DNA of 64,000 nt from Govania unica (GTDB taxonomy: Bacteria > Pseudomonadota > Alphaproteobacteria > Sphingomonadales > Govanellaceae), in NCBI RefSeq assembly GCF_027920805.1, contig NZ_JANWOI010000003.1:558001-622000 (forward strand). Reading direction: 5' to 3'. Shown here piece after piece: positions 37,309 through 47,091 of the stretch. The number at the start of each line of letters is the position of its first letter. Position 1 is the stretch's first letter. The notes below the pieces were generated by a model. The model worked only from the letters and a program-made list of their open reading frames with translations. It was not told the origin of the DNA and ran no database searches. Both the position numbers and the translations under genes were made by a program.

Positions 37309-38736
37309 ATGCGGCATTCGCTTCGAATTGCGGTGATATCCCTTCTCTGTTCAGCCTGCGCGGTCGGGCCGAATTATCATCGGCCGTCGGATCTACCGGA
37401 CAAAAAGGAAGTTCCTGATCAATACAAGGAAGCCTCGGCCATAATGCGGCCAGCCAGTCCGGCCGATCTTGCGGACCGGGGTGAATGGTGGCGCGTTTAC
37501 GATGACCCGCTGCTTGATCAATTGATGGTCGAATGCAGCACGGCCAACCAGACGCTGGTTGCGGCAGAGGCAAGTTACCGACAGGCACTCGCAGTCCTCG
37601 CGGGGGCCAAGGCCAGTCTTTGGCCGGTGATAGGCGCGAATGGCGGAGTGAGCCGCGGTAATATTGGCTCAGGGTCGAGTACAACGACCACGCCTGGAAC
37701 TACAAGTAGAACCGTCAGCACCGTCTACACGGCAGGGCTGACAGCCAGTTGGGAGCCGGATGTCTGGGGCCGTATTCGCCGGACGATCGAGTCCGATGCG
37801 GCAAACGCGCAATCCTCGGCTGACACGCTCGCCGCCACACGCCTGAGTTTGCAGGCTCAGTTGGCCACGAACTATGCATCCTTGCGGATTGTCGATGCGC
37901 AGGCGGCTTTGCTCAAGGATACGGTGGCCGCTTATGAACGCTCCCTGACCATGACCCAGAACCGGTATAAGGCCGGGGTCGTCGCCAAGACCGATGTGAT
38001 GCTGGCACAAACCCAGTTGCTGGCCGCTCAGGCGCAAGCCATCGACACCAATGTGCTACGCACCCAACTGGAACATGCGATTGCTGCCTTGATCGGCAAG
38101 CCTCCGGCGTCGTTTGCTCTGGCGGTTCGATTGGAGCCGGCCATGGCCTTGCCGGATATTCCGGCGGGTGTGCCAAGCCAGATGCTTGAGCGCCGCCCGG
38201 ATGTGGCCTCGGCGGAACGTTTGATGGCCGCTGCAAATGCGCAAATCGGGGTGGCCGTGGCCGCGTTCTTCCCCACCATCACCCTAAGCGGAAGCAATGA
38301 TTACAGTAGCGTTTCGATTTCAGACCTGTTCAATCTGCCCAACCGGGTCTGGTCGCTCGGGGCAGATCTTGCCCTGACCATTTTTGATGGCGGGGCCCGT
38401 TTCGCGGTCCGCGATCAGGCCGCCGCCGCTTACGATCAATCGGTCGCCAACTACCGGCAAACAGTGCTTACCGCGCTTCAGAATGTTGAAGACAACCTGT
38501 CCGCGCTGCGTGTGCTCGGGCAGGAATATGTCGTTCAGGCCGAAGCTGTGAAGGCGGCCGAACTCACCACCAAATTGACAATCAATCAATATAAGGCGGG
38601 AACGGTCAGTTACCTGAATGTGGTGACGGCGCAGGCGACCGAATTCACGGCCAAGGTGACCTCTCTCCAGATTATGGGGCAGCGCTATAACGCCAACATC
38701 GCGCTCATCAAGGCTCTGGGCGGAGGCTGGAGCTGA
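37309..38736 (+). CDS. Outer-membrane efflux factor (NodT/OprM-like lipoprotein)
   Basis: A 475-residue TolC-type protein. A lipoprotein signal (SLLCSACAVGPNYHRP, lipobox with Cys17) is followed by two OEP repeats at about 60-245 and 265-470, with the NodT-family phrases GEWWRVYDDPLLDQLM and LERRPDVASAERLMAAANA. It supplies the outer-membrane exit for the MdtABC-like pump and perhaps also for the AaeB-like exporter, which lacks its own. It starts at the base after the mdtC stop. Confidence 0.94.
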   Translation: MRHSLRIAVISLLCSACAVGPNYHRPSDLPDKKEVPDQYKEASAIMRPASPADLADRGEWWRVYDDPLLDQLMVECSTANQTLVAAEASYRQALAVLAGAKASLWPVIGANGGVSRGNIGSGSSTTTTPGTTSRTVSTVYTAGLTASWEPDVWGRIRRTIESDAANAQSSADTLAATRLSLQAQLATNYASLRIVDAQAALLKDTVAAYERSLTMTQNRYKAGVVAKTDVMLAQTQLLAAQAQAIDTNVLRTQLEHAIAALIGKPPASFALAVRLEPAMALPDIPAGVPSQMLERRPDVASAERLMAAANAQIGVAVAAFFPTITLSGSNDYSSVSISDLFNLPNRVWSLGADLALTIFDGGARFAVRDQAAAAYDQSVANYRQTVLTALQNVEDNLSALRVLGQEYVVQAEAVKAAELTTKLTINQYKAGTVSYLNVVTAQATEFTAKVTSLQIMGQRYNANIALIKALGGGWS

Positions 38737-39324
38737 TCACTCATGTTGGCCGATGTGCCAGCCATGGCCGCTCAGATGCTGTTGGGCGAACTGGCGGGGG
38801 CTTGATTCAAGCTCGGTGCCGATGGTGTCGTTCCAGCGATTGAAAAAGCCATAAAGGGCAATCACCGAGATGATCTCAACCAGATCCTCATTGCTGAAAT
38901 GCTGCCGCAGATCGGTGAAATTTTCGTCGGTGACCGCGTTCGGCACTTGTCCCGCATTCTGGGCCAGGCGGAACGCCGCGCGTTCGGCATCGCTGAATAG
39001 TGGACTGGTTTCATAATCCCAGATCGCTTCAAGTTTTTCCGCCGACACGCCGTTGCCATTCGCGCCTGTAGCCGTATGGGCCGAACAATACTGGCAGCCC
39101 GCTGACATGCTGGCGAGATAACCGACCATCCATTTCAGACCCTTGTCGACCGTCCCCTGTTGCATGATAGCGGCCCAGAGGGCGCCACTGGCTTTCAGGA
39201 TTTCGGGTTTATAGGCGAGCGTCGGAATGCTGTTGGGCAATTCGTGGAAATCCGCACCAATGAAGGACAGATCGACATTGCGCGCCTTCAGGTCTTCGGC
39301 GCTCAGGGGAGGGATGCGTGCCAC
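38737..39324 (-). CDS. Carboxymuconolactone decarboxylase/AhpD-like protein
   Basis: A 195-residue all-helical protein with the CMD/AhpD core. The CxxC-His motif SAGCQYCSAHTAT lies at about 75-87 and the helix LVEIISVIALYGFFNRWND at about 145-163. The CxxC form is typical of AhpD-like alkylhydroperoxidase members rather than of true PcaC, which lacks it. It could protect the pathway from peroxides or act on a lactone or hydroperoxide intermediate. It is the last gene of the minus-strand catabolic cluster, 15 bases behind the SDR gene, and its stop directly abuts the outer-membrane-factor stop from the other strand. Confidence 0.85.
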   Translation of the reverse strand: MARIPPLSAEDLKARNVDLSFIGADFHELPNSIPTLAYKPEILKASGALWAAIMQQGTVDKGLKWMVGYLASMSAGCQYCSAHTATGANGNGVSAEKLEAIWDYETSPLFSDAERAAFRLAQNAGQVPNAVTDENFTDLRQHFSNEDLVEIISVIALYGFFNRWNDTIGTELESSPRQFAQQHLSGHGWHIGQHE

Positions 39325-39339
39325 ATTATATTCCTTTTC

Positions 39340-40104
39340 TCATTCCCACTCGATATTGCCGTCGACGGACATCAACTGCCCGGTCACATGGAGCGCTTTG
39401 TCTGACGCGAGGAACACGGCCATGTCCCCGATCTCCTGCGGCTGCACCTTGCTGCGCATGGAGATATACTGAAGAACTTCAGCTTCGACCTCGCCAAGCT
39501 CGACCCCGCGTTTCTGCGCGATGTCGCCGAGAATGCCGCGCATGCGCTCGCTGTCGACAAAGCCGGGGCGGATGGCATTGACGCGGATGTTATGCGGCCC
39601 AAGTTCCCGCGCGGCGGCCCGGGTCAGACCTTCAATCGCCCATTTCGATGCGATATAGGGCGACCGATTGAGCGGCAGGGTCACGGTCGATCCGGTGGAG
39701 ATATTGATGATTGCGCCCGACCGTTGCGCCTTCATCAGCGGCACCACAGCCCGCATCATGAAAAACGCGCCATGGATATTGACGTTGAAAGATGCCGTCC
39801 AGCCGTCGTCGCTGATATCCTCGATGGGGCCGATCTCTCCGGCGATCCCGGCGTTGTTCACAAGAACATCAACGCCGCCGAGACGTGCCTGAACGGTCTC
39901 GATAAAGCTTTGCACCTGATCGGATTTCGACACATCGACCTTGCTTGTGACAAGGCCGGGGTGGGCAATGGCGGCGGCGGCGAGCTTGGCTTCATCCACA
40001 TCGCAGATGGCGACCAGAGCACCGGCCGCACGGAACCGTTCGACGGTTGCAAGACCGATGCCCGAGGCCCCGGCGGTGATGATGACGCGTTGTGCGCTGG
40101 TCAT
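39340..40104 (-). CDS. Short-chain dehydrogenase/reductase (SDR 1)
   Basis: A 254-residue classical SDR. The cofactor loop is ITAGASGIG (about 9-17), followed by CDVDE at the end of strand 2, which favours NAD(H). NNAGIAG is present, the catalytic Ser lies in INISTGST and the Tyr-Lys pair in YIASK (about 152-156). The end, QLMSVDGNIEWE, is typical of alcohol dehydrogenases of the FabG type. The ATG overlaps the HyuB stop by 4 bases, so it is translationally coupled to the hydantoinase pair. It probably oxidises an alcohol intermediate; the substrate is unknown. Confidence 0.92.
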   Translation of the reverse strand: MTSAQRVIITAGASGIGLATVERFRAAGALVAICDVDEAKLAAAAIAHPGLVTSKVDVSKSDQVQSFIETVQARLGGVDVLVNNAGIAGEIGPIEDISDDGWTASFNVNIHGAFFMMRAVVPLMKAQRSGAIINISTGSTVTLPLNRSPYIASKWAIEGLTRAAARELGPHNIRVNAIRPGFVDSERMRGILGDIAQKRGVELGEVEAEVLQYISMRSKVQPQEIGDMAVFLASDKALHVTGQLMSVDGNIEWE

Positions 40105-41861
40105 GAATCTGTCCTCAGTCGATTGGTTTCTATGCGATCACATTGCCCGGCGGCGTCCAGCACCACTTTATAGACGGTGCGGGCGCGTTCGGACGTGAGA
40201 TATCCCTCGCGCACGTCGTTTGCGACTGATTCCGGAGCGCGGGAAACCGGATGTCCGTAACCGCCGCCACCGGTGGAAATGGCAGTGATGACGTCGCCCG
40301 CTGTCACATGCACAAGCGCACAGGATGGAAGCTGTTCGACAGAGCCGTCATTGCGATTCAGCCATTGTTCGGCCCGTCCGCCATTCTGGCCGCCACGCAC
40401 GCCCTTTGGCTCGTTGATATGACCGTCAGAGCCATAGCCGATATCGAACGCACCCATAAGCGGGCCGAATTCAACCACGGTCGATGGCGCGCCGGTATAT
40501 TCGCCAGCGCCTTCACTGTCGGTGACAAAGCCGCGTTTTTTGACCAGGATCGGCTGATAAAGTTCATCGAGTTCAACGCCGTCGATGCAGCACATTCCGG
40601 CATTGCCCACATGGGCGGTGGTCCACCAGGCATCGGCATGGGGGCTTGCGGCTCCACCGGAAAAGGCCAGGAAGATCTGATTGACGAAGGCCTTGCCGTT
40701 CCGAACATCGACACCTGAAATAACACCTGCGGACGGGGCAATGACCGCGCCCACTTCGGCCATTCCGGCCCCCTGGCCAAGACGGGCAATGGCCACCTGA
40801 ACGCTGTTGGCGACACGGTCGGCAATATTGGTGGTGGCCGCCGAACAACTGAAGGGATGTTCGGGAATTCCGGCGATGCAGCCGCGCCGTAATTGCACAT
40901 TGATGCGCCGGAACGCGCCCGCGTTTTTCGGAACCCGGTGATCGACGGAATTAAAGACACCGATCATCGCCGCCGTGCGGGCGCAAGCCTCGCTCAGGTT
41001 CATGCCGCAGGGCAGGCAATCGGGATTGTCGGTGAGATCGACGGTGATGCGGCTGTCAGTCGTGTCGATGGTGATATGCGAGGTGATGGTGACGCCCTCG
41101 GCGGGCATGCCGGGGAAGGGGTCGTGGGTGCTTGACCCCGAGACCGTGCCATCCGGCAGCGCCTTCAAGGCTTCGATCATGGCCGCTTCGCTATAGTCGA
41201 ACCATTGCCGTGCGAAGGCGTCCAGTTTGTCCCAGCCGACATCACGGCCCATGGCCATCAGTTCTTTTTCGCCGATGCGCACCGCGCCGACGGTGGCGAG
41301 ATAATCGCCGCGCCATTGTTCCGGCACACGGATACGCATTTCGCACATGCGGATGATGTCGCCGATATCCTGATAGTCCCGCTGCACCTGCACGGCAGGA
41401 AAAATCAGCGCCCCTTCATGATAGACGTCGCGGGCATTGCCCATATAGGTCGTCGGTTCCGAGTTCCCGATATCGGCCTGATGGGCTTTGGCAACGACGG
41501 TGAAACGATGCACGCCGTCATCATCGATAACCGGCACCAGCAGGCTCAGGTCCGCCGGGTGCGAGCAGCCATGATAGGGCGAATTATGCAGGAAAGCGTC
41601 ACCGCGTGTGAGCAGGGGGTGAAAGTCCTTCATGCTGCGGGCCATCATGTCGGGGCCGGACAGCACATGGATCGGCAGACTTTCAGCGGCAGCAAGCAGT
41701 TCGCAATCGGCGGTGACGATGCAGCAGGAAAAGTCCTTGGCGCGGTTGAGCACACCCGAGCGGCCGGTACGCAACAGCGTATTGGCCATCTTGCGCACGA
41801 CGCCTTCAAAGCGGCTGTTCAGGATCGCGAGTTCCGCACCGTTCAGAGTGATGTCTGTCAT
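40101..41861 (-). CDS. hyuB: Hydantoinase B/oxoprolinase-family subunit (HyuB)
   Basis: A 586-residue HyuB-type subunit. The N terminus AELAILNSRFEGVVRKMANT, the segment FSCCIVTADCELLAAAESLP and the later HINEPKGVRGGQNG are family hallmarks. HyuA/HyuB pairs make up ATP-dependent hydantoinases, 5-oxoprolinases and the related acetone and acetophenone carboxylases. Which reaction applies here cannot be read from sequence. The start at 41861 has GGAG upstream and lies 13 bases after the HyuA stop; the longer upstream frame overlaps hyuA and is not used. Confidence 0.92.
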   Translation of the reverse strand: MTDITLNGAELAILNSRFEGVVRKMANTLLRTGRSGVLNRAKDFSCCIVTADCELLAAAESLPIHVLSGPDMMARSMKDFHPLLTRGDAFLHNSPYHGCSHPADLSLLVPVIDDDGVHRFTVVAKAHQADIGNSEPTTYMGNARDVYHEGALIFPAVQVQRDYQDIGDIIRMCEMRIRVPEQWRGDYLATVGAVRIGEKELMAMGRDVGWDKLDAFARQWFDYSEAAMIEALKALPDGTVSGSSTHDPFPGMPAEGVTITSHITIDTTDSRITVDLTDNPDCLPCGMNLSEACARTAAMIGVFNSVDHRVPKNAGAFRRINVQLRRGCIAGIPEHPFSCSAATTNIADRVANSVQVAIARLGQGAGMAEVGAVIAPSAGVISGVDVRNGKAFVNQIFLAFSGGAASPHADAWWTTAHVGNAGMCCIDGVELDELYQPILVKKRGFVTDSEGAGEYTGAPSTVVEFGPLMGAFDIGYGSDGHINEPKGVRGGQNGGRAEQWLNRNDGSVEQLPSCALVHVTAGDVITAISTGGGGYGHPVSRAPESVANDVREGYLTSERARTVYKVVLDAAGQCDRIETNRLRTDS

Positions 41862-41874
41862 GGTCTCCACTCCG

Positions 41875-43938
41875 TCAGGGATGAATGATGATGCTGCCGT
41901 TGGCGGAGCGCTGTGCGCGCGCCTCCGGATCGACAACAATGGTTGTAAACGGGGATTCAATGATCGCGGGGCCCCTGAATTCCTGAGCGACAGGCATGGC
42001 ATCAAGGCGATGGATCACGGCATCGGTCCAGCCTGCGTCCTGGAAATAGGCGCGGCGGGTGGCGGCTTTTACGGTCTGGTCTGCTTTGGCCGACAGCTGG
42101 AAATTTGCATGCGGGCGAACTTTGCAGCGCACGGTCGCCCTCAGGCCGACGACTTCAACCGGCGAGCCCGGATCATTGATTGTGAAGATCTGTTTATGGA
42201 CTTCATCAAACGCGCTGTGGAAGGCCGTGACATCATCGTCCGATCGGAAGCGTGTGATCGGGAGCGGCACATCGATGTCCCACACCTGATTTTCATAGCG
42301 TGCTTCGGCGATGACCTTGATGTCGATTTTTATGGCCTTGATACCTGACCGGCGCACAAATTGATCGCAGTCGGCCCGCAGGTTATAAAGCGTCTCATTG
42401 ACCTTATCGAAATTGAATTCGGCGGTGGTTGTGAACAGGCTCGCGGCGAATTCGCCGGTGAGGTCCGACATCATGGCACCGGCGGCACTAAGCGCCGCGC
42501 CGGTTTCCGGAATGACGAGCTGATGGCAGCCAAGCCGGCGGGCGATGAAGGTCGAATTGAGACCGGCCGCGCCGCCGCCACCGATCAGCACCGCGCCTGC
42601 GGGGTCGATGCCTTGTGCCACGGTGATGTCGGCTATGGCCTGGACCATGTTTTCCGTCGACAGATGAATGATGTTCCAGGCTGCTTCCTCGACCGAGACC
42701 TGAAGTGGCTGGGCCACATGGATCTCAATGGCCCGCGCGGCTGCCTCGCGGTCGAGCTTCATAGCGCCGCCAAGGAAGAAATCCGGATCGAGGTAGCCAA
42801 GCACCACCGAAGCATCGGTGACGGTCGGCAGAGTGCCGCCCCGGCCGTAACAGACGGGGCCAGGCTGCGCGCCCGCGCTCATGGGGCCCACATGGAGAAG
42901 CCCGCCCGCGTCAACGCTCGCAATGGAGCCGCCGCCCGCGCCGACGCTTTTGACCTCGACCGATGGATAGCCGACGAGATTGCCGCGTGTGGGTTGGCCG
43001 ATCCACAGTTCCCGCGTCATCGGGATATGGCCGCCGCGCACCAGACTGATGTCATAAGTGGTGCCGCCGGTGTCGGCGACAATGGCGTTTTCGTGACTGC
43101 CTTCAAGCGCCGCATAATGATGCCCGGCGATGGGCGCCATGCTGGGTCCGGAATTGATAACGCGAATGGGCGCTGCGGCCACGTCGCTTGCCGCCATCAT
43201 GCCGCCTGCGCTTGTGAGCACCATGACTTCGCCCGCAAACCCGGCCTCTTTCATGCGCGCTTCAAGGCTGCCGAGATAGCGTCCCATCAAGGGCTTCAGG
43301 GACGCATCGATGGCGGTGGAGGAGGCCCGGCGAAATTCGCGCATGGTCGGATTGACCGCGTGGGACAGGCTGACCGGCACGCCGGGCAGATGGTCCTGCA
43401 ACAAGGCACCCACGCGTAATTCATGAGCCGGGTTGATGGTCGACCACAGGAAACAGATGGCCACCGCCTCGATCTTTTCTTCACGCAGACGGTTGGCCAG
43501 CTCAAGCACGACGGCTTCGTTGAGCGGGGTTTGCACCGCGCCGTTATAGATAATCCGTTCAGGAATTTCGAACGTGAGCGCACGCGGAACAAAGGGTTTC
43601 GGGTAGGGCACCGTATGGTTGAACGGCTCGATCCGGCCGCCTTCACGGAACACCAGGATATCCCGGTGCCCCTCGGTCACGAGAAGCGCGGTTTTGGCCG
43701 TGCGCCCGGTGATGATGGCGTTGATCGCATGGGTCGTGCCATGGATGAAGGTCTTCCCCCGCGCCAGAAGATCGGCGAGGCTGAGCCCGCGATCTTCCGC
43801 CGCCAGGGTCAATGCGGCCAGCACGCCTTGCACAGGGTCTCCGGGAACGGTCGACGCCTTGTACATGCTGATGCTGCCATCATCCTCCTCGACCACGAGA
43901 TCAGTGAATGTGCCGCCGGTATCGGTCGCGAAACGCAT
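41875..43938 (-). CDS. hyuA: Hydantoinase A/oxoprolinase-family subunit (HyuA)
   Basis: A 687-residue ATP-binding subunit with the ASKHA-type loops ATDTGGTFTDLVVEE at the N terminus and AIVADTGGTTYDISLV at about 290. Other landmarks are FIHGTTHAINAIITGR, VGAGGGSIASVDAGG and GGGGAAGLNSTFIARRLG. The pair with HyuB is complete. The third small subunit of acetone carboxylase is not present nearby. BKACE is encoded 18 bases upstream, so the product of one enzyme may be the substrate of the other. Confidence 0.93.
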   Translation of the reverse strand: MRFATDTGGTFTDLVVEEDDGSISMYKASTVPGDPVQGVLAALTLAAEDRGLSLADLLARGKTFIHGTTHAINAIITGRTAKTALLVTEGHRDILVFREGGRIEPFNHTVPYPKPFVPRALTFEIPERIIYNGAVQTPLNEAVVLELANRLREEKIEAVAICFLWSTINPAHELRVGALLQDHLPGVPVSLSHAVNPTMREFRRASSTAIDASLKPLMGRYLGSLEARMKEAGFAGEVMVLTSAGGMMAASDVAAAPIRVINSGPSMAPIAGHHYAALEGSHENAIVADTGGTTYDISLVRGGHIPMTRELWIGQPTRGNLVGYPSVEVKSVGAGGGSIASVDAGGLLHVGPMSAGAQPGPVCYGRGGTLPTVTDASVVLGYLDPDFFLGGAMKLDREAAARAIEIHVAQPLQVSVEEAAWNIIHLSTENMVQAIADITVAQGIDPAGAVLIGGGGAAGLNSTFIARRLGCHQLVIPETGAALSAAGAMMSDLTGEFAASLFTTTAEFNFDKVNETLYNLRADCDQFVRRSGIKAIKIDIKVIAEARYENQVWDIDVPLPITRFRSDDDVTAFHSAFDEVHKQIFTINDPGSPVEVVGLRATVRCKVRPHANFQLSAKADQTVKAATRRAYFQDAGWTDAVIHRLDAMPVAQEFRGPAIIESPFTTIVVDPEARAQRSANGSIIIHP

Positions 43939-43956
43939 CGTAGGATATCCCTTTTA

Positions 43957-44892
43957 TCAGAATGCGACCTGATCGCCGCCCTTGAGCGCCAGCATCTGCC
44001 GGGCTTCATCGGGGGTGGCGATCTCGATGCCGAGTTCAGTCAGAATGCTGCGGATCTTGCGGACCTGTTCGGCATTGCTTTTGGCCAGCTGGCCGCGCCC
44101 GATCATCAGGCTGTCTTCAAGGCCGACGCGCACGTTGCCGCCCATCATGGCCGACATGGTGAGGAAGCGCATCTGCGCCCGCCCGATGCCGAAACAGGAC
44201 AGATAATAGTCATCGCCAAACAGCCGGTCGGCGGTCTGTTTCATCAAGGTCAGGTTTTCAAGATCGGCACCGATGCCACCCAGAACCCCGAAAATTCCCT
44301 GAATAAGGAACGGCGGCTTGATCAGCCCGCGATCGGCGAAATGGGCCACGTTATAGAGGTGGCCAAGGTCATAGCATTCATATTCGAATTTGGTGCCATG
44401 GCCTTCGCCAAGTTCGCGGATGATGCGTTCAATCAGTGCGAAATTGTGATTGGCGGCAAATTTGGCGCTGGCTTCGAGAAACGGCTTTTCCCAAGGGTGC
44501 TTCCAGTCCGTGTATTTGTCAGCGAGCCCGAACACGCCGAAATTCATCGAACCCATGTTGAGCGACGTCATCTCCGGCTGAGCCCGGAGGGGGGCTGCCA
44601 GACGATCGTCTTCGCTGAAGCCCGGAGCGCCGCCGGTGGTGATATTGACCACGGCATTGGTGCGCTGCTTGATCTGCGGCAGGAACTGCATGAACAGTTC
44701 CGGATCGGGGGACGGCCGGCCATCAATCGGATCACGGGCATGAAGATGCAGGATGGCGGCGCCAGCCTCGGCGGCTTCGACCGATTGTTCGATGATCTGT
44801 TCGGGCGTGATCGGCAGATAGGGCGACATGGTCGGGGTATGGATCGACCCGGTGATGGCGCAGGTGATGATGACTTTTTCTGTCTTTTTCAT
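43957..44892 (-). CDS. Beta-keto acid cleavage enzyme (BKACE, DUF849)
   Basis: A 311-residue TIM-barrel enzyme. BKACE proteins condense a beta-keto acid with acetyl-CoA and release acetoacetate plus a new acyl-CoA; the founder, Kce, acts in lysine fermentation. Visible features are KVIITCAITGSIHTPTMSPY at the N terminus, the Zn ligands in ILHLHARDP (about 47-55), the VNITTGG loop and GNVRVGLEDSLMIGRGQLA near the C terminus. The family has many specificities set by a few pocket residues. A GGAG site precedes the ATG. Its position just before hyuA-hyuB suggests that its substrate is made by, or parallel to, that pair. Confidence 0.92.
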   Translation of the reverse strand: MKKTEKVIITCAITGSIHTPTMSPYLPITPEQIIEQSVEAAEAGAAILHLHARDPIDGRPSPDPELFMQFLPQIKQRTNAVVNITTGGAPGFSEDDRLAAPLRAQPEMTSLNMGSMNFGVFGLADKYTDWKHPWEKPFLEASAKFAANHNFALIERIIRELGEGHGTKFEYECYDLGHLYNVAHFADRGLIKPPFLIQGIFGVLGGIGADLENLTLMKQTADRLFGDDYYLSCFGIGRAQMRFLTMSAMMGGNVRVGLEDSLMIGRGQLAKSNAEQVRKIRSILTELGIEIATPDEARQMLALKGGDQVAF

Positions 44893-44978
44893 GGTCTACT
44901 CCTGATCTATGGGGACAAAAAGTCCCGTTCCGCTGTGCTGTGACCGCAGCGGCTTGTTAAGGTGGTAAGGCGTGTTGT

Positions 44979-46289
44979 CTATGCTTCGGCGAGCGCCGCG
45001 AGTGCGACCTTTGCAGGAGCGCGACTCATCCTGGCGGCTACGGCGCCAAAGATCGCAAAGACAATGGTTGCAAGCAGCAATGATGAGCCAAGGGCCTGTT
45101 CATTGCCGAAGAGTTTATCGGTCATAATCCCGATCAGCGTCGGCCCCATGCCGATCGCGATGAAGGTGACGGCAGCGAGGAAACAGGCGCTCATGATGCC
45201 GCGCAACCGTTCGGGGGTGATCAGCTGAATACCCGAAAGTCCGGGCGGCGCTGCGGCGGTGGTGCAAAAGGTCAGCAAGCCATAGGCGGCGAGCGACAGG
45301 GTCTGGTTGCGTGTGGTGCAGAATATAACCGCAGGCAGGATCGCCAAAACCAACATGCTGCCGATCACGAGCCCCGGTGCGCCGGTGACGCCGCGGGCCT
45401 GAAATTTATCGGTGAGATAGCCGCCGGTGATATGCCCGAGCGGGCCCGCCACCAGCACGACCATTCCGACGGCAAGGCCGGCCTCGGCGGGAGTGAAGGC
45501 GAAAAAGCGGATATAAAATGTCGGGGCCCAGGCGGCATAGGATTGAACCAGCAGGATGGCGGCGGCGGACGCGATCGTATGCCAGAGATAGGCTGGACGT
45601 TGCCCGTTGATATAGGCGAAAACTTCACGCACGCTCGGTTTCGCGTGATGGGCCTCGCGCACCCGGGCCGGTTCGCGAACGGTCAGAAGCAACAGCGCTA
45701 CCGCGACGCCCGGAAGGCTTGCCAGGATGAAAAGCCCCTGCCAGGGCGACGCATGCATCATGCCGGGCAATGCAAGTCCGCCGCGGGTCACGAGCCAGGC
45801 GAGCGTCGCACCGCCAATAATCAGGGCGACCGACTTACCAAGCGACGCCCCCATGGTGAAAGTGCCGACTGCTCGCGAAAGTTTCTCGCGCGAGAAATAG
45901 GCGGCGATCAGGGACATGGCGGCCGGGACCAGCGCCGCCTCGCCAAATCCGACGGCGATCCGGGCTGCGAACAGGCTGTTGAAGGAATTGGCCAGTCCGC
46001 AGGCGGTGGTGGCCAAGCTCCAGATCAGAATGCCGCCGATGATCAGATTGCGGCGGTTGCCCAGATCGGCCATGCGGCCAAGCGGGATGGCCGCCACGGT
46101 GTAAAGGATCACGAACCCGGTGCCATGCAACAGGCCGAGCTGGGTATCGCTCAGCCCAAGCTCGGTCTTGATGGGCACAAGCACAAGGCTCATGACAAAA
46201 CGGTCGATGAAGGAAATAAGATGGGCCGACGACAGCAGGATCGCCACATACCATGCGTAGGGAGTATTTTTTTGCACTGTCCCGGCCAT
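44979..46289 (-). CDS. MFS transporter (spinster/ACS-like)
   Basis: A 436-residue major-facilitator protein with 12 predicted helices. The N terminus AWYVAILLSSAHLISFIDRFV, the loop-2/3 motif GRMADLGNRRNLIIGG and FGEAALVPAAMSLIAAYF are typical of organic-acid and aromatic uptake carriers. The start at 46289 has AAGGA upstream, whereas the longer reading frame overlaps the SDR gene. Within the cluster it probably carries the compound or a partial breakdown product across the inner membrane after TonB-dependent entry. Confidence 0.9.
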   Translation of the reverse strand: MAGTVQKNTPYAWYVAILLSSAHLISFIDRFVMSLVLVPIKTELGLSDTQLGLLHGTGFVILYTVAAIPLGRMADLGNRRNLIIGGILIWSLATTACGLANSFNSLFAARIAVGFGEAALVPAAMSLIAAYFSREKLSRAVGTFTMGASLGKSVALIIGGATLAWLVTRGGLALPGMMHASPWQGLFILASLPGVAVALLLLTVREPARVREAHHAKPSVREVFAYINGQRPAYLWHTIASAAAILLVQSYAAWAPTFYIRFFAFTPAEAGLAVGMVVLVAGPLGHITGGYLTDKFQARGVTGAPGLVIGSMLVLAILPAVIFCTTRNQTLSLAAYGLLTFCTTAAAPPGLSGIQLITPERLRGIMSACFLAAVTFIAIGMGPTLIGIMTDKLFGNEQALGSSLLLATIVFAIFGAVAARMSRAPAKVALAALAEA

Positions 46290-46299
46290 CTTTTTGTCC

Positions 46300-47073
46300 T
46301 TACCCGATCGCCGCCGAGATGCCTTCGTCGATAACGAGCGTCGAGCCGAAAACCGGACGTGCCGCATCGGACAAAAGATAAAGCGCGGCGGCGGCGATTT
46401 CCTGCGGTTTCGAGAAGGTTACGCCGCTTGGGGTCATGCGTTTCATGCCGTCGAGCATGTCAGCCATTTCAGGCGCGTTGCGCATGGCTTCATTCATGGG
46501 AGTTTCAGTATTGCCCGGTGCGACGGCGTTTACGTTGATCCCGAAAGGTGCGAGATCGGCCCCGGCAGTACGGGTCAGCATGACAATGGCTGCCTTGCTC
46601 GCGGAATACAAAGCAAAGCCTTTGACGCCGATGGTGCCAGCGACCGATGCGAAATTCAGGACCTTGCCGCCGCCACGGGCTTTCAGGATCGGCGTTGCCG
46701 CCTGAAGGCAATTCCAGGTGCCCTTGATATTGATGTCGATCATCTTGTCGAGGCTGTCGCGAGCCGTCTCTCCGATCGGGCTCGGCAGAAATACGCCGGC
46801 CGCATTGACCAGAATATCAAGCCCGCCGAAATCGGCCGTCACGGTTTCAAAAAGTTTGGCCACGGCGACGTCATCGCGCACGTCGACCGCATAGGCGCGG
46901 GCCGTACCACCTGCCTTGGTGATGGCGTCGACCACAGTCGCCGCCTTGGCCGGGTTCGAACTTGCGACCACGGCGACCGTGGCACCGCGCGCCCCAAGGG
47001 CTTCGGCGATGGTGGCTCCGATGCCGGAGCTTCCCCCGGTGACCAGCGCAATTTTTCCTGTGAAGTCTGACAT
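46300..47073 (-). CDS. Short-chain dehydrogenase/reductase (SDR 2)
   Basis: A 257-residue classical SDR with the cofactor loop LVTGGSSGIGATIAEALG (about 10-27), NAAGVF, the catalytic Ser in NFASVAG, and Tyr-Lys in YSASK (about 158-162). Residues after strand 2 (ASSNPAK) would allow NADP(H). The C terminus PVFGSTLVIDEGISAAIG is normal. It is distinct in sequence from SDR 1 in the same cluster, which suggests two different oxidoreduction steps. It lies 10 bases before the MFS gene. Confidence 0.92.
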   Translation of the reverse strand: MSDFTGKIALVTGGSSGIGATIAEALGARGATVAVVASSNPAKAATVVDAITKAGGTARAYAVDVRDDVAVAKLFETVTADFGGLDILVNAAGVFLPSPIGETARDSLDKMIDINIKGTWNCLQAATPILKARGGGKVLNFASVAGTIGVKGFALYSASKAAIVMLTRTAGADLAPFGINVNAVAPGNTETPMNEAMRNAPEMADMLDGMKRMTPSGVTFSKPQEIAAAALYLLSDAARPVFGSTLVIDEGISAAIG

Positions 47074-47091
47074 CTGCTTATCTGTCCTTGA

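Noticed and set aside
38737-39324. 4-carboxymuconolactone decarboxylase (PcaC) of the protocatechuate pathway
   Set aside because: The CxxC-His motif is that of AhpD-like members, and no other beta-ketoadipate pathway gene is in the cluster.
40101-43938. Plain 5-oxoprolinase for glutathione turnover
   Set aside because: It cannot be excluded by motifs, but the tight linkage to BKACE, SDRs, hydrolases and a TonB receptor points to a dedicated catabolic pathway.
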